From assembly GCA_002239085.1 (NCBI GenBank), contig MPNP01000006.1, positions 1 through 64,000 on the forward strand: 64,000 bases of DNA. The letters are read 5' to 3'. The position numbers and the translations under genes were made by a program. The notes under the pieces are model-generated. The model had not been told where the DNA came from. It worked only from the letters and a program-made list of their open reading frames with translations, and did no database searches. How positions within the stretch are numbered: the stretch's first letter is position 1; every line of letters begins with the position of its first letter. The DNA is from Rhodobacteraceae bacterium bin131 (GTDB lineage: Bacteria > Pseudomonadota > Alphaproteobacteria > Rhodobacterales > Rhodobacteraceae). Positions 1 to 9,058 of the stretch are shown piece by piece.

Positions 1-224
1 AAGGGTCTATTTTTACCTTTTTGGGGAAGATTATTGAATGAATGTGACCCAAAGGAGAAGAAATTATTCAGAATAATCATGATTTTTTCAAAGACAAAAA
101 CAAGTGAATCCTGATTTTGGGATTTTATAGAGGTGCCCTATTGTTAAAGTATGCAGCACTAAAACTATTCGTGTTGACAGTTGACGGGATAAAGGGGACT
201 AAATGCATATTAATTGTGAATTGA

Positions 225-265
225 ACAATCATCAATTCATAGGTGGGTTGAAACTAGATGATTGT
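225..265 (-). terminator. Possible terminator-like inverted repeat after the ABC operon
   Basis: ACAATCATC and GATGATTGT form a perfect 9-bp inverted repeat with a 23-nt loop, about 27 bp beyond the stop of the last operon gene. There is no clear T-run, so intrinsic termination is only a guess. I see no gene in the rest of bases 1-291. Confidence 0.3.
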
Positions 266-291
266 CCGATTCTATATCAGTAAATCAAATA

Positions 292-1032
292 TCAATTCAC
301 GCCGGTAATCATTGAAATAATTTCATTTTTATCAGTCGCATGAGTTTCACGAATTCCAATTTGCTGACCTCTTCGTAAAACGCATATTTGGTCGGATAAT
401 CGAAAGACCTGATCAAGGCTGTGACTGATCAGTAAAATAGCAAGTTTACGTGCCCTTAATGATGCAACAAGTTCTTCAACCTTAGCCGTTTCGGCGACAC
501 CAAGCGCAGCAGTCGGCTCATCAAGGAGAATGAGCTTGCTTGCCCAATGAACAGCCCGCGCGATAGCAATACCTTGACGCTGACCGCCACTCAGGTCACG
601 TATTGTTGAGTTTGCCGACGGAATACGAACATCTAAAGCATCAACTAGATTTTGGCTTTCTTGACGCATTCGAACCTTGTCAAGCAAACCAAAGGGTTTT
701 TTTACTAACTCCTGACCTAAAAACATGTTCATGTAAACTGGTTGTTCATCCACAAGGGCTAAATCTTGATGAACAACTTCAATTCCTTTACTTCGGGAAG
801 AACTTGCATCCGAAAAAGAAACTGTTTCACCTTCAAGCTTAATGTCACCTGAAGTCGGGCGATAAATTCCTGAAATAATCTTAATCACCGTTGATTTACC
901 AGCACCATTATCACCAACAAGAGCGACAATCTTACTTTGAAACAGATCAAGTGAAAAGTCTTGAATCGCTATGAGTCCACCAAATGCCTTATGGATGTTT
1001 TTAAGAGATAAGACTGGAGAAATATCAGTCAT
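292..1032 (-). CDS. ABC transporter ATP-binding protein, sugar-type (CUT2, FrcA-like)
   Basis: This is the cytoplasmic ATPase of a high-affinity importer, powering the permease encoded upstream in the same operon. All ABC motifs are present: Walker A GDNGAGKST (residues 40-48), HQD Q-loop near 90, signature LSGGQ (147-151), Walker B LILLDEPT (167-174) and switch His near 204. At 246 aa it has one nucleotide-binding domain. RbsA and MglA have two in tandem, so it resembles FrcA-type single-domain partners. It is the last gene of the operon, and its start overlaps the end of the YhfX-like gene by 4 nt. The substrate cannot be read from the ATPase. Confidence 0.9.
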   Translation of the reverse strand: MTDISPVLSLKNIHKAFGGLIAIQDFSLDLFQSKIVALVGDNGAGKSTVIKIISGIYRPTSGDIKLEGETVSFSDASSSRSKGIEVVHQDLALVDEQPVYMNMFLGQELVKKPFGLLDKVRMRQESQNLVDALDVRIPSANSTIRDLSGGQRQGIAIARAVHWASKLILLDEPTAALGVAETAKVEELVASLRARKLAILLISHSLDQVFRLSDQICVLRRGQQIGIRETHATDKNEIISMITGVN

Positions 1033-2240
1033 ATTCGGAACTCTCCAGGCCAGAAGGTTTGGTACCCAAAGCTGTTTTCAATAGAGGTTACTTCCGGCTT
1101 TCCGCAGGATAATCCTTTCAGACCCGCAACATGGGCACGAGTCACAAAAGCTTGACCCCGAAAGCCAAAAATTACACTATCACCGGCCCTTAGTTTTTTT
1201 TGGTGTCTTTGATCAATCATTGCATAATAGTCAATCGCAGAATAGTCAGGCATTTCAACATCATACAAGTCTTCACGACGAACAACTGGTTCTGATGTAA
1301 CGAGTGCCTTCACCTGGTAGTTCGGAAATACGGGGTCAATATAAAGTCCACCGCCAAAACAGTATGCTCTGCCACTATGGTTATGTGAAACTTCAGTCAG
1401 GTAAAGAACTGCTGGATCTTCAGGGAGATCTTCAATTGCATGGAGAGGAGTCGTACCGTGAAGACCATTACCTGGCTCGCATTGAGTTGCTCCTGCTTCA
1501 GCTAAGGCAGAAAGGACCACAGAAGATGTTGTTCCCGGGGCGTTAATTTCAATATCATTCCAACCATGGGATCTCAATTTCTCTGCTGCACGTTGAAGTG
1601 TTGCCAAGTTGGGAGTGGGTTTAACTTTACTGATTGACTGGTCAAAAAGTAAGGCTGGAAAAGTAGTTATACCGGCAAAATGTCCGCCATCAAGCTTATT
1701 TAGCGCGTTCGCCACCTCAATAATGTCGTCAGCATTAAAGCCCCCCTCATGACCACGATAGAACGTGTCCCCAGAAGTCTGAATACGAGTAAGAAATTTC
1801 TGCTTGTTACCAGCCCGTAATGAAGCTCTTGCGGCTTCAATTGCCTTTTCTTCTGAAAACACCGTCCAATAATCTGGTTTCAGTTTTGCGGCTACGAAGT
1901 CGGCCTCCGCAGATGGCACCTGAACGAGATGTCCAATATGGCCCGTTCGGAGTCCAGCTCTATCACAAGCGACAGCACAAGCGACATCAACCGCTACCGA
2001 GCGATTAATTCCACCTCTCTTAATCGCCTGACAAAAACTAGAATGTCGCCCCACTTGCTTGGTCATCGCAAATGTTGTCAGTCCATATTTCTTGGCTTCA
2101 TCTTGAAATCGCTTTGCATTCCGCTCCACGGCCTCAAGATCAATAACATAGGAATTTGCCGGCAACCTACCCAACTGGTGCATTGAGATTGCGGCTTCAA
2201 TGAAATTTGAGTTTCTCCGAATGAGTGCATCCAAAAACAT
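1029..2240 (-). CDS. YhfX-like PLP-dependent enzyme (alanine racemase N-terminal fold)
   Basis: This fold-type III PLP protein of 403 aa resembles E. coli YhfX along its whole length. Shared features are the MFLDAL start, a MTKQ motif whose Lys61 should hold PLP, the GHLVQ strand, and a C-terminal beta domain with FGFRGQAFVTR. Relatives include alanine racemases, D-threonine aldolases and D-serine dehydratases, so a D-amino-acid or amino-polyol substrate is possible, but YhfX chemistry is unsettled. The gene sits between the permease and ATPase genes of a sugar-type importer and close to an M20 deacylase. The enzyme therefore probably acts on the imported compound or its deacylated product. 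Confidence 0.8.
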   Translation of the reverse strand: MFLDALIRRNSNFIEAAISMHQLGRLPANSYVIDLEAVERNAKRFQDEAKKYGLTTFAMTKQVGRHSSFCQAIKRGGINRSVAVDVACAVACDRAGLRTGHIGHLVQVPSAEADFVAAKLKPDYWTVFSEEKAIEAARASLRAGNKQKFLTRIQTSGDTFYRGHEGGFNADDIIEVANALNKLDGGHFAGITTFPALLFDQSISKVKPTPNLATLQRAAEKLRSHGWNDIEINAPGTTSSVVLSALAEAGATQCEPGNGLHGTTPLHAIEDLPEDPAVLYLTEVSHNHSGRAYCFGGGLYIDPVFPNYQVKALVTSEPVVRREDLYDVEMPDYSAIDYYAMIDQRHQKKLRAGDSVIFGFRGQAFVTRAHVAGLKGLSCGKPEVTSIENSFGYQTFWPGEFRI

Positions 2241-2248
2241 AAAATATC

Positions 2249-3211
2249 CTAAACTCGATTGAAATTGCGTAACGAAAAAGCAACGGCAACAAGAATAATA
2301 ATACCCCGTACAATCATTTGATCAGAGACATCAAGACCCATTAGAATAAGTCCGTTATTGAGCATTCCCATCATTAGGGAGCCTAGTAAAGCACCAATGA
2401 CTGACCCCTTACCACCGTACAGTGATGTTCCGCCAACAATGACGGCGGCAATTACTGTCATTAAGTCACTCTCTCCAAGTGTGTATTTTGCCGCTTGAAG
2501 TCGCCCGGCATAAAGCAACCCTGCTAACCCTGCCAATCCACCACATACGGTCAAAGCATAAAGCCTTATTCGCGCTACTCGAATGCCTGACACCTGGGCC
2601 GCGCGGGCGTTGTCGCCAACCGCAAGGACATGAGCTCCAAAGCGTGTATGCCGGTAGACGATATGACCAAATAGTACTGCTAGAATCGTCCATATTACCA
2701 GAGAGGGAATTGAGTACAGTTTTCCTGATCCAAAAATACCTGTAAACGTGTCATTAATTACCGGAATAGAACGCAGATTTGTTAAAGACCGTGCGATGCC
2801 TGCAAACAAACCCATTGTCGCCAAAGTTACTAAAAACGAGGGTAAGCGAAAATATGCAACAAAAACGCCATTGAACAATCCAATCGCCAAGCCAACTCCT
2901 AGTCCGGCCAATACGCCAACAATTAACGGAGCGCTCTGAAGCACAAGTGCCGCAGTGAGTGCGGAAACAGCTACAGTAGACCCAAAACTAAGATCAATCT
3001 CGCCCGCAGACAACACGAATACTAGCCCAATAGCCATGACCGTAGCGGGAGCTGTTTGTAGTACAATATTCGTTAAATTACGTGTCGTTAGAAACCCGTC
3101 GTCGTAAAGTGTTGCAGCGAAAAAGAAAAATATTCCTAGAAAGCCAAAATAAATTAGGTTTCTCTGAATATTTTGCAGAAGTGAATGCAAAAGAGAGCCT
3201 CCAATAGCCAC
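2249..3211 (-). CDS. ABC transporter permease, RbsC-like (CUT2 family)
   Basis: This inner-membrane permease (BPD_transp_2 family) has about eight to ten hydrophobic segments. Diagnostic stretches include SAGEIDLSFG and VIVGGTSLYGGKGS near the C terminus, as in RbsC and FrcC. The ORF track opens it at a TTG (3241), but that codon lies in the loop of a 9-bp GC-rich hairpin. A GTG at 3211, preceded by AAAGG at 4 nt, begins shortly before the first membrane segment and is preferred here, giving about 320 aa. It pairs with the ATPase and the binding protein encoded beside it. Confidence 0.88.
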   Translation of the reverse strand: MAIGGSLLHSLLQNIQRNLIYFGFLGIFFFFAATLYDDGFLTTRNLTNIVLQTAPATVMAIGLVFVLSAGEIDLSFGSTVAVSALTAALVLQSAPLIVGVLAGLGVGLAIGLFNGVFVAYFRLPSFLVTLATMGLFAGIARSLTNLRSIPVINDTFTGIFGSGKLYSIPSLVIWTILAVLFGHIVYRHTRFGAHVLAVGDNARAAQVSGIRVARIRLYALTVCGGLAGLAGLLYAGRLQAAKYTLGESDLMTVIAAVIVGGTSLYGGKGSVIGALLGSLMMGMLNNGLILMGLDVSDQMIVRGIIILVAVAFSLRNFNRV

Positions 3212-3229
3212 TTTGCCTTTAGTCGATTT

Positions 3230-3252
3230 GGCGGGCTGCAATACAGCCCGCC
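3230..3252 (-). promoter_or_regulatory. Intercistronic GC-rich stem-loop between binding protein and permease genes
   Basis: GGCGGGCTG and CAGCCCGCC form a perfect 9-bp stem with a 5-nt loop, beginning 7 nt after the stop of the binding-protein gene. Such hairpins after binding-protein genes are known to stabilise the upstream mRNA or cause partial termination, so that more binding protein than permease is made. No T-run follows, so retroregulation or partial processing is likelier than a full terminator. Confidence 0.65.
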
Positions 3253-3259
3253 TACAATG

Positions 3260-4318
3260 TTAATTTTGTGCGGCAGTAACGACACTTGATGGTGGGTCAA
3301 TATTGAGCGACTGATTCCAGCCTTCAACAATATTGTCTGCGCTTACCGTGATTGCCGGTGCTACGATAAATGGTGGAACAACTTCTCCCATAAGATCAAG
3401 AGCAGCAGATGCGGCCATTGCCCGACCAAGCTCATATGCTTCATCGGCAACAATAGCGACGACGTTACCGCCGCGTACCATATCCAGCGCAATAGGCTCG
3501 GAAAGATCCAATGTAACGAGCTTTGTTGTTTCATTGCCATTCGCACGCAGAACTGCAAGCACTCCTTCAGCAGGACCTGCCCAAGTTACATATATCCCTC
3601 CAAGATCAGGATTCTGAAGCAACATTGCATTTGCTATTTCCTCGGCTCTAGCGGGGTCACTTATTCCTTGCTCAGCAACAATGGAGATATCAGGATAGTC
3701 ATTTTCTATGGTTGTTTTGAACGCATTGTCACGCTGATTGGTTACATAATAAGCTGCATCATGAAAGATCCAACCGACAGTACCCATATTCCCCATAGCA
3801 GAAGCGAGTGCATCAGCCGCCTGTTTACCCATTTCAAATAGGTCATCAGTTACAATAGCTGCATAATCTTCTGGATGCATATAACCCGAAGGCAAGTTAG
3901 ACAGAAACGTAAGGGAAACTCCAGCTTCCTTTGCTTCTTCAAACGCCGCAGCAGAAGTTACCGGATCAAGCGGTAATGATAGAATTATGCTTGGATTCCT
4001 AGTCAGAGCTGTTTCAATATCGTTACGCTGTTTAGCAGCATCAAATCCAGCACTCGTGACAGCAACAACCTCAATACCGAGCCGCTGAAATTCATCACTG
4101 GCACCACTAGTAACAGCATTCACAAAATCTGATTGATCATGCCACAGAAGAGCCGCAGTATAATTACCCGCCTTAATTGAATCAACTAGACCATCACCGA
4201 CAACGATCTGTGAGCTTGGAGTTGAGGACTCCCCACCTGGACCCATCGTTTGTGAATTCACCCAAGTCCCAAGCAGTAAAATTAGCGCAGTGCTAATGAC
4301 AATTTTCGCCAGTTTCAT
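3260..4318 (-). CDS. Periplasmic sugar-type binding protein (RbsB-like, Peripla_BP_4)
   Basis: This is the substrate-binding protein of the importer. The N terminus (MKLAKIV followed by a hydrophobic stretch to about residue 22) looks like a Sec signal peptide. The mature part has the type I periplasmic-binding fold, with features such as IETALTRNPSIILSLPLDP, GTVGWIFHD and VVAIVADEAYELGRA. The start has a good Shine-Dalgarno (AAAGGAGAA, 6 nt). At 352 aa the protein is somewhat longer than RbsB. The YhfX-like and M20 genes beside it suggest an amino- or acyl-amino-substituted polyol or sugar as ligand, which is inference. Confidence 0.88.
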   Translation of the reverse strand: MKLAKIVISTALILLLGTWVNSQTMGPGGESSTPSSQIVVGDGLVDSIKAGNYTAALLWHDQSDFVNAVTSGASDEFQRLGIEVVAVTSAGFDAAKQRNDIETALTRNPSIILSLPLDPVTSAAAFEEAKEAGVSLTFLSNLPSGYMHPEDYAAIVTDDLFEMGKQAADALASAMGNMGTVGWIFHDAAYYVTNQRDNAFKTTIENDYPDISIVAEQGISDPARAEEIANAMLLQNPDLGGIYVTWAGPAEGVLAVLRANGNETTKLVTLDLSEPIALDMVRGGNVVAIVADEAYELGRAMAASAALDLMGEVVPPFIVAPAITVSADNIVEGWNQSLNIDPPSSVVTAAQN

Positions 4319-4338
4319 AATGTTCTCCTTTCACTGGA

Positions 4339-5598
4339 TTAAATTGTTGATAAAGGTTTGATTCCACAGTAGCGTGAAATAAACAGAGCAAATCCTCTGA
4401 TTGCAGCGAGATACTCGTCAATATTAACCCGCTCTTCAAAGGTATGAGCAACAGAGATATCTCCTGGAGCACAATAAACTGCTGGACAGGAGAATTCGTT
4501 TACAAGAAATGGTATTTCTGACCAATATGGAGCGCCACATATTTCACCTTTTCCTTGGGCGCTATCATAGATGCAATTCTTCAATAGCTGAACGTATTCA
4601 GTATCTTGAGATATTTCGAAACCTGTCCCACCTTGAGCATGATTTCGTCCGGCAGGATAATCGATTTGAACCGTAATCCCTTCCATCGTCTCTTCATTTG
4701 ATAAACAATCTTCAAATTGCTTTATTGCCGCATTTAAATCTTCATCTGGTTGGAGCGTACGGATGAGCGAAAACCTGCATTGGTCCGGCACGGCAATAAA
4801 ACCACCCCCTTCAATGCTTGTAACAAGAAGTGAGGAGGGGCCCAACAAGTCATGCTGAGAGCCCAATCTGATTTCTGATTCGTGCGACCAAATCTGAGCT
4901 AGCAATTTGTGGGAATATTTTAGGGCATCAACACCGAGTTCAGGCTTACCAAAATATGCCGATTTTCCTCGTACTGTAATATTTGCAATGAAAAACCCAA
5001 TCTGGGCGGTAAAAATATCTAGGCATGTTGGTTCAACGTAGATTATAAAGTCGGGAGCTGTTAATTCCCACTCATTAAACCTACTTAAAAAATCTTTGAT
5101 CCCTGCGCTTACTCCTGTCCCAATCTCACCGCTTTCTTCATCACCAACAAATGCAAAAGTAATACCACCTTCAAGTTGATAGCCGGCCTCATGAAGAAGG
5201 CGAAGACTCGCCATAGCCGCACAGATTCCACCTTTAAGATCGCATGATCCACGGCCCCATATGGCTCCTTCGGTATCGACTCCGCCAAATGGGTCGGCGC
5301 GTGGGTCGGAACGCCAGTAGTCTCGCCAACCTTCAGTATGAACAGTATCGGTATGCCCAATGAACATTAAATTGGGGAAACCTTTCTTGCCCTTTTTATT
5401 TCCCCATACATTTTTTCGGCCTTCCATGAAATCGCTTACTCCAGTGTTCAAACCAAGCTTCTCAAGCTCAGCTTGTAAAAACAAAGCAAAGGGAGTTTCG
5501 TTTCCAGTTATACTTTCTACTGCAATTGAACGGCGTAACAACTCTATATCCGAATTGGCATTTTGTGCTTCAGAAAGAGTCTGTATGAATTCTTTCAT
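4339..5598 (-). CDS. M20 family metallopeptidase/deacylase (ArgE/DapE type)
   Basis: This probable zinc-dependent amidohydrolase has 419 aa. Metal and catalytic motifs of the ArgE/DapE group are visible: GHTDTVH, GRGSCDLKGG and GDEESGE, with a dimerisation domain in the middle (about 200-320). Family members remove acetyl, succinyl or other acyl groups from amino compounds, or cleave dipeptides. The start overlaps the ROK gene stop as ATGA, implying translational coupling. The binding-protein gene follows after 20 nt. With no other biosynthetic gene nearby, a catabolic role on an imported N-acyl compound is likelier than arginine or lysine synthesis. Confidence 0.85.
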   Translation of the reverse strand: MKEFIQTLSEAQNANSDIELLRRSIAVESITGNETPFALFLQAELEKLGLNTGVSDFMEGRKNVWGNKKGKKGFPNLMFIGHTDTVHTEGWRDYWRSDPRADPFGGVDTEGAIWGRGSCDLKGGICAAMASLRLLHEAGYQLEGGITFAFVGDEESGEIGTGVSAGIKDFLSRFNEWELTAPDFIIYVEPTCLDIFTAQIGFFIANITVRGKSAYFGKPELGVDALKYSHKLLAQIWSHESEIRLGSQHDLLGPSSLLVTSIEGGGFIAVPDQCRFSLIRTLQPDEDLNAAIKQFEDCLSNEETMEGITVQIDYPAGRNHAQGGTGFEISQDTEYVQLLKNCIYDSAQGKGEICGAPYWSEIPFLVNEFSCPAVYCAPGDISVAHTFEERVNIDEYLAAIRGFALFISRYCGIKPLSTI

Positions 5599-6845
5599 CG
5601 CATCTCACAGGATTTTAAGTTTTCAATTGCGGGGGCGGGGGGAATGGAAATAATTCCTATATCTTGACCTTCTGCAAAAAGAGACAGGTGCAGATGATGA
5701 AGTGCTGTAGCGACTCCACCGACGAGTGTTGCGTGACTACCAAGCTGTGTTTTTTCAATTTTTATCTGCCGTGGGAAACAACGGGAGGAGTGTTTGATAA
5801 TTAGCTTAAGAAGTTCTGGGCGCGAACCAATTGAGCCCCCAATTACAACTTTTGATGGATCAATTATGGCCGCTATGGCCGCTATGGACAAAGCTATGTT
5901 TTTGGCTACATGATCTAAAACAAGAATTGCATTCATATCCCCGGAAGCGGCTGCTTCAAATACTTCAGGCACATTTTTAAGAGTCTGGGAGTGCTTTTTA
6001 TAGTTGTTTATAATTGCACTCGTTGCTGTCGATCTCTCTAACGCACCAGTTTTGAGACTTTCGGGTTCAAAAGGGTCGGTGCCCAATGGTAAGAAACCAA
6101 CTTCACCCGCAGCTCCAAAACTACCTCTTAGCAAGCTACCACCAAGGACTATTCCTGCACCAATACCGGTTCCCACTGAAAGATATACAAGATTATCCTG
6201 TTCTCCTTTTTCGCCTAGCCAATGCTCTCCAAGAGCAGAAAGGTTAACATCATTTTCAACAATTATCTCCACACCCAGTTTCTGGCTTAAACTCTCAGCA
6301 AAATTAATTCGATCAATTCCTCCAATATTGGGAGCAAGAAGAATCGCTCCGGTTTCTGGATTGGGAACACCAGGGACTCCGATTACGGCTGTATGTAAAC
6401 TTTCATAAGAACTGCCTGTATCGGAAATCAAATTGTGAACCATTTGAGCAATTTGATGCACAACATCTTGTCCACCCCTTGGATCGGTTGGTTCAAGACG
6501 CTCATGTATAATCATGCCATTCAGATCGCTTATTGCGGCACGAACTTTTGTTCCTCCCAAGTCTACACTTGCGACTAATGCGGCCGTAGGCAAGAGTTCA
6601 TAGACAACCGCTCTTCGACCGATATGACCTTCCGTCTGACCAACTGGTCGAACCCAACCTTTTTCTTCAAGATTAGCCACAATTTCAGAAACTGTCTGTT
6701 TAGATAAGCCAGTTATTTTTGCTACACTTGCACGGGATACTGGGCCGTAATTTACGATTGCTTGGACGACAGAACTTTGTGATATTCGTCGGCTTATTTT
6801 GGTATAAGTTAGCATTACAATTATATTTTTAATTACTTCGTTCAC
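5595..6845 (-). CDS. ROK family transcriptional regulator (NagC/XylR type)
   Basis: This is a putative repressor and first gene of the operon. A winged helix-turn-helix lies at about residues 25-75 (SRASVAKITGLSKQTVSEIV), followed by an ROK sugar-kinase-like domain starting VASVDLGGTKVRAAI and containing the ENDVN motif with the conserved Asp. The cysteine zinc motif normally found after the GEVGF stretch (CxCGxxGCxE) is absent; the sequence there reads DPFEPESLKTG. The start is a GTG at 6845, with an ATG ten codons later as an alternative. It probably senses the transported ligand and controls the whole six-gene unit. Confidence 0.87.
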   Translation of the reverse strand: MNEVIKNIIVMLTYTKISRRISQSSVVQAIVNYGPVSRASVAKITGLSKQTVSEIVANLEEKGWVRPVGQTEGHIGRRAVVYELLPTAALVASVDLGGTKVRAAISDLNGMIIHERLEPTDPRGGQDVVHQIAQMVHNLISDTGSSYESLHTAVIGVPGVPNPETGAILLAPNIGGIDRINFAESLSQKLGVEIIVENDVNLSALGEHWLGEKGEQDNLVYLSVGTGIGAGIVLGGSLLRGSFGAAGEVGFLPLGTDPFEPESLKTGALERSTATSAIINNYKKHSQTLKNVPEVFEAAASGDMNAILVLDHVAKNIALSIAAIAAIIDPSKVVIGGSIGSRPELLKLIIKHSSRCFPRQIKIEKTQLGSHATLVGGVATALHHLHLSLFAEGQDIGIISIPPAPAIENLKSCEMR

Positions 6846-6871
6846 TTACCGAACTATATCGAAAGTAAATT
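6831..6871 (-). promoter_or_regulatory. Candidate operator overlapping the ROK gene start
   Basis: AATTACTTCG and CGAAAGTAAATT form an imperfect inverted repeat separated by 19 bp, spanning the GTG start. ROK repressors bind AT-rich inverted repeats, and autoregulation is common. This is a pattern match only. Confidence 0.25.
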
Positions 6872-7280
6872 ATCATGTCAATTAATATTTATTTTCTCTG
6901 ATTAAAAAGACCTAAATTCGTTTTTCGGGCATCTATTGAGCATCAATCAATTTGACAGGGTAAAGACAAACAAATGACACGGAGCGATTGAAAGGGTTTG
7001 ACACAATGGAATGCGTGTAATGCCATTCTGTATGCTATTGTACCCAACTCTCGACGTGATGGTAGACAAATAGTCGTACATTAATCAAACGGAATCCACA
7101 ATCACGCTCTGAAAATCACCTATTGCGAAATTTACAAGGCCTAACTTTCGCTGAGGGATTTTCGGTAATAGAGATGAAATCCTATCTGAATGATAGAGTA
7201 TTAAATTTTTACGAAATTTGTCTGAAACAAATCTGCCGGGTACCAATTAAATGCTACCTTGGTCAAACAAGGTGGACGGA
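6872..7280. other. Intergenic region, about 410 bp
   Basis: This region lies between the ROK operon start and the end of the TCA-block unit. It contains two TTGACA hexamers on the plus strand (6952 and 6998), neither with a well-placed -10. The weak palindrome-like AATGGAATG...AATGCCATT (from about 7006) is also unsupported. The plus-strand ORF beginning at 7123 runs into a real minus-strand gene and looks like a shadow. Confidence 0.4.
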
Positions 7281-7577
7281 TTATTCAGTGTCTTGCGTTG
7301 AAACATTCTTTATTTCATCAAGTGAAACTGTGTCCTCGTCATCAAGTATATTATCAACTTCATCCTTCACCTCAACACCACTAGGTTTAATTTCCTCAAT
7401 CGGTACTTCAAGGTCAATGTCAAGAAGTTCTGTGTCATCTGCAAACTGGTTTTCACCACTAAAAAAGATTTCAACTGAGGTTCCACACTGAGGGCACACA
7501 ATAGGTGATTGTGAAAGATCATAAAATTTGATTCCACAGTTTTCACAAAAGTGCTTTACGCCCCATTCATTTGACAT
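7281..7577 (-). CDS. TIGR02300 (FYDLN acid) zinc-ribbon protein
   Basis: This small protein of 98 aa has an N-terminal zinc ribbon (Cys11, Cys14, Cys28, Cys31) that includes the family hallmark FYDLS, here replacing FYDLN. A long acidic Asp/Glu-rich tail follows. The function of the family is unknown, but it is widespread in alphaproteobacteria. The ORF track starts 19 codons earlier and overlaps lpd; the MSNEWG start fits the family N terminus better. It follows lpd by 53 nt and may be transcribed with the sucAB-lpd unit. Confidence 0.88.
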   Translation of the reverse strand: MSNEWGVKHFCENCGIKFYDLSQSPIVCPQCGTSVEIFFSGENQFADDTELLDIDLEVPIEEIKPSGVEVKDEVDNILDDEDTVSLDEIKNVSTQDTE

Positions 7578-7630
7578 ATTATTCCCCATTAACCAATTAC
7601 AATTAAAAGATCGCGATAAAACTCTTCCGC

Positions 7631-9019
7631 TCACGCGTGAATAGGTCCATCACCGCAAGCCAGTGCCGCTTCTCTTACAGCCTCTGAATATGTAGGATGA
7701 CCGTGGCTTGTCAAGGCCACATCTTCAGCTGACGCACCAAATTCCATCGCTAAGCAGATTTCTTGAATTAAATCGGAGGCCGCAGGGCTAATAATATGGC
7801 ATCCGAGTATCCGGTCACTGTCTTGAGCAGCAAGTATTTTGACAAATCCATCCGCTTGCATCACCGACTTCGCCCTAGCATTCCCCTTCAATGAAAACTT
7901 ACCTACTTTATAATCAATCCCAGCCTCTTTAAGATCTTCCTCTGTACGACCAACAGCGGCAACTTCAGGTTGCGTATAAATAATTGAAGGAATGATTTCA
8001 TGATTCACATAACCCGTTAAACCAGCAATCGTCTCAGCCACAGCAATACCTTCATCTGCTGCTTTATGAGCAAGCATGGGGCCCGAAATGACATCTCCGA
8101 TGGCATAAATTCCCGCCACGTTAGTAGCAAATTTATTATCTGTATCAATTTGACCTTGGGGAGTTAACTTCACCCCAACATTGGTAATTCCTAAGCCTTC
8201 TGTGAAGGGGCGACGACCGGTTGCAACCAATACAATTTCAGCTCGTTCCTTGAGTATCGTGTCTGATTTACTGTCTTCATAGGAGATTTCTTGAGCTCCC
8301 CTGCCCTTCTTCACATTTACAACCTTAACACCACACTTAAATTCCAAACCTTGTTTTTTTAGGATTTTTTCAAAGGTTTTAGCGACATCCAAATCCATGC
8401 CCGGAATGATTCGGTCTAAATATTCTAATACGGTGACCTTGGTTCCGAGCCAAGCATAAACTGACCCAAGCTCCAATCCAATCACACCTGCACCGATAAT
8501 GGCTAAGCTTTTTGGGAGTGCTTTAAGCTCCAAAGCTCCTGTTGAGGTCACAATGCTTTTTTCATCAACATCAATCCCTTTGAGTTCGGACGGCACCGAT
8601 CCAGTCGCTATAACGATATTTTTGGTTTCATATACCTTTGTGCCTACTTTGACTTTTCCGGTCTCAACTATTTCCCCAGCCCCCTGCAACCAGTCCACTT
8701 TATTTTTCTTAAACAGATACTCAACACCGCTCGTATTAGCGTCTATCGTTGATTGCTTGTATTTAAGCATTTGTGTCCAGTTCACATTAATCTTGGCTAT
8801 ATCAATCCCCAAAGTCGAAAAATTAGTATTTGCTTCGTGGACTTGATGAGCGGCATGAAGTAACGCTTTTGAAGGAATACAGCCGACATTCAAACAAGTT
8901 CCTCCAAGCTTTGCCCGACTTTCGACGCATGCGACTTTTAATCCGAGTTGTCCAGCTTTAATCGCACACACATACCCACCTGGGCCGCCACCAATTATTA
9001 TGAGATCATATTTAGCCAT
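7631..9019 (-). CDS. lpdA: Dihydrolipoyl dehydrogenase (E3)
   Basis: This FAD-dependent E3 reoxidises dihydrolipoamide in the 2-oxoglutarate dehydrogenase complex and transfers electrons to NAD+. Evidence is an N-terminal GGGPGG dinucleotide fold, the redox disulfide [13 protein letters not shown] (Cys42 and Cys47), an NAD-binding [11 protein letters not shown], the second FAD motif YAIGDV, and the C-terminal catalytic HGHPTYSE. The length of 462 aa is normal. It lies 39 nt downstream of sucB, and a GAGAGGAT Shine-Dalgarno precedes the ATG. It may also serve pyruvate dehydrogenase or glycine cleavage if no other E3 exists. Confidence 0.96.
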   Translation of the reverse strand: MAKYDLIIIGGGPGGYVCAIKAGQLGLKVACVESRAKLGGTCLNVGCIPSKALLHAAHQVHEANTNFSTLGIDIAKINVNWTQMLKYKQSTIDANTSGVEYLFKKNKVDWLQGAGEIVETGKVKVGTKVYETKNIVIATGSVPSELKGIDVDEKSIVTSTGALELKALPKSLAIIGAGVIGLELGSVYAWLGTKVTVLEYLDRIIPGMDLDVAKTFEKILKKQGLEFKCGVKVVNVKKGRGAQEISYEDSKSDTILKERAEIVLVATGRRPFTEGLGITNVGVKLTPQGQIDTDNKFATNVAGIYAIGDVISGPMLAHKAADEGIAVAETIAGLTGYVNHEIIPSIIYTQPEVAAVGRTEEDLKEAGIDYKVGKFSLKGNARAKSVMQADGFVKILAAQDSDRILGCHIISPAASDLIQEICLAMEFGASAEDVALTSHGHPTYSEAVREAALACGDGPIHA

Positions 9020-9058
9020 GATTCATCCTCTCAATTATTATCTTCAACTTTGTTGGAG

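Noticed and set aside
174-202. Plus-strand TTGACA suggesting a promoter near the left edge
   Set aside because: No -10 at correct spacing and no plus-strand gene downstream.
7123-7491. 122-aa plus-strand ORF
   Set aside because: Its second half is antisense to the well-supported FYDLN zinc-ribbon gene and is a Ser/Thr-rich shadow with no family resemblance.
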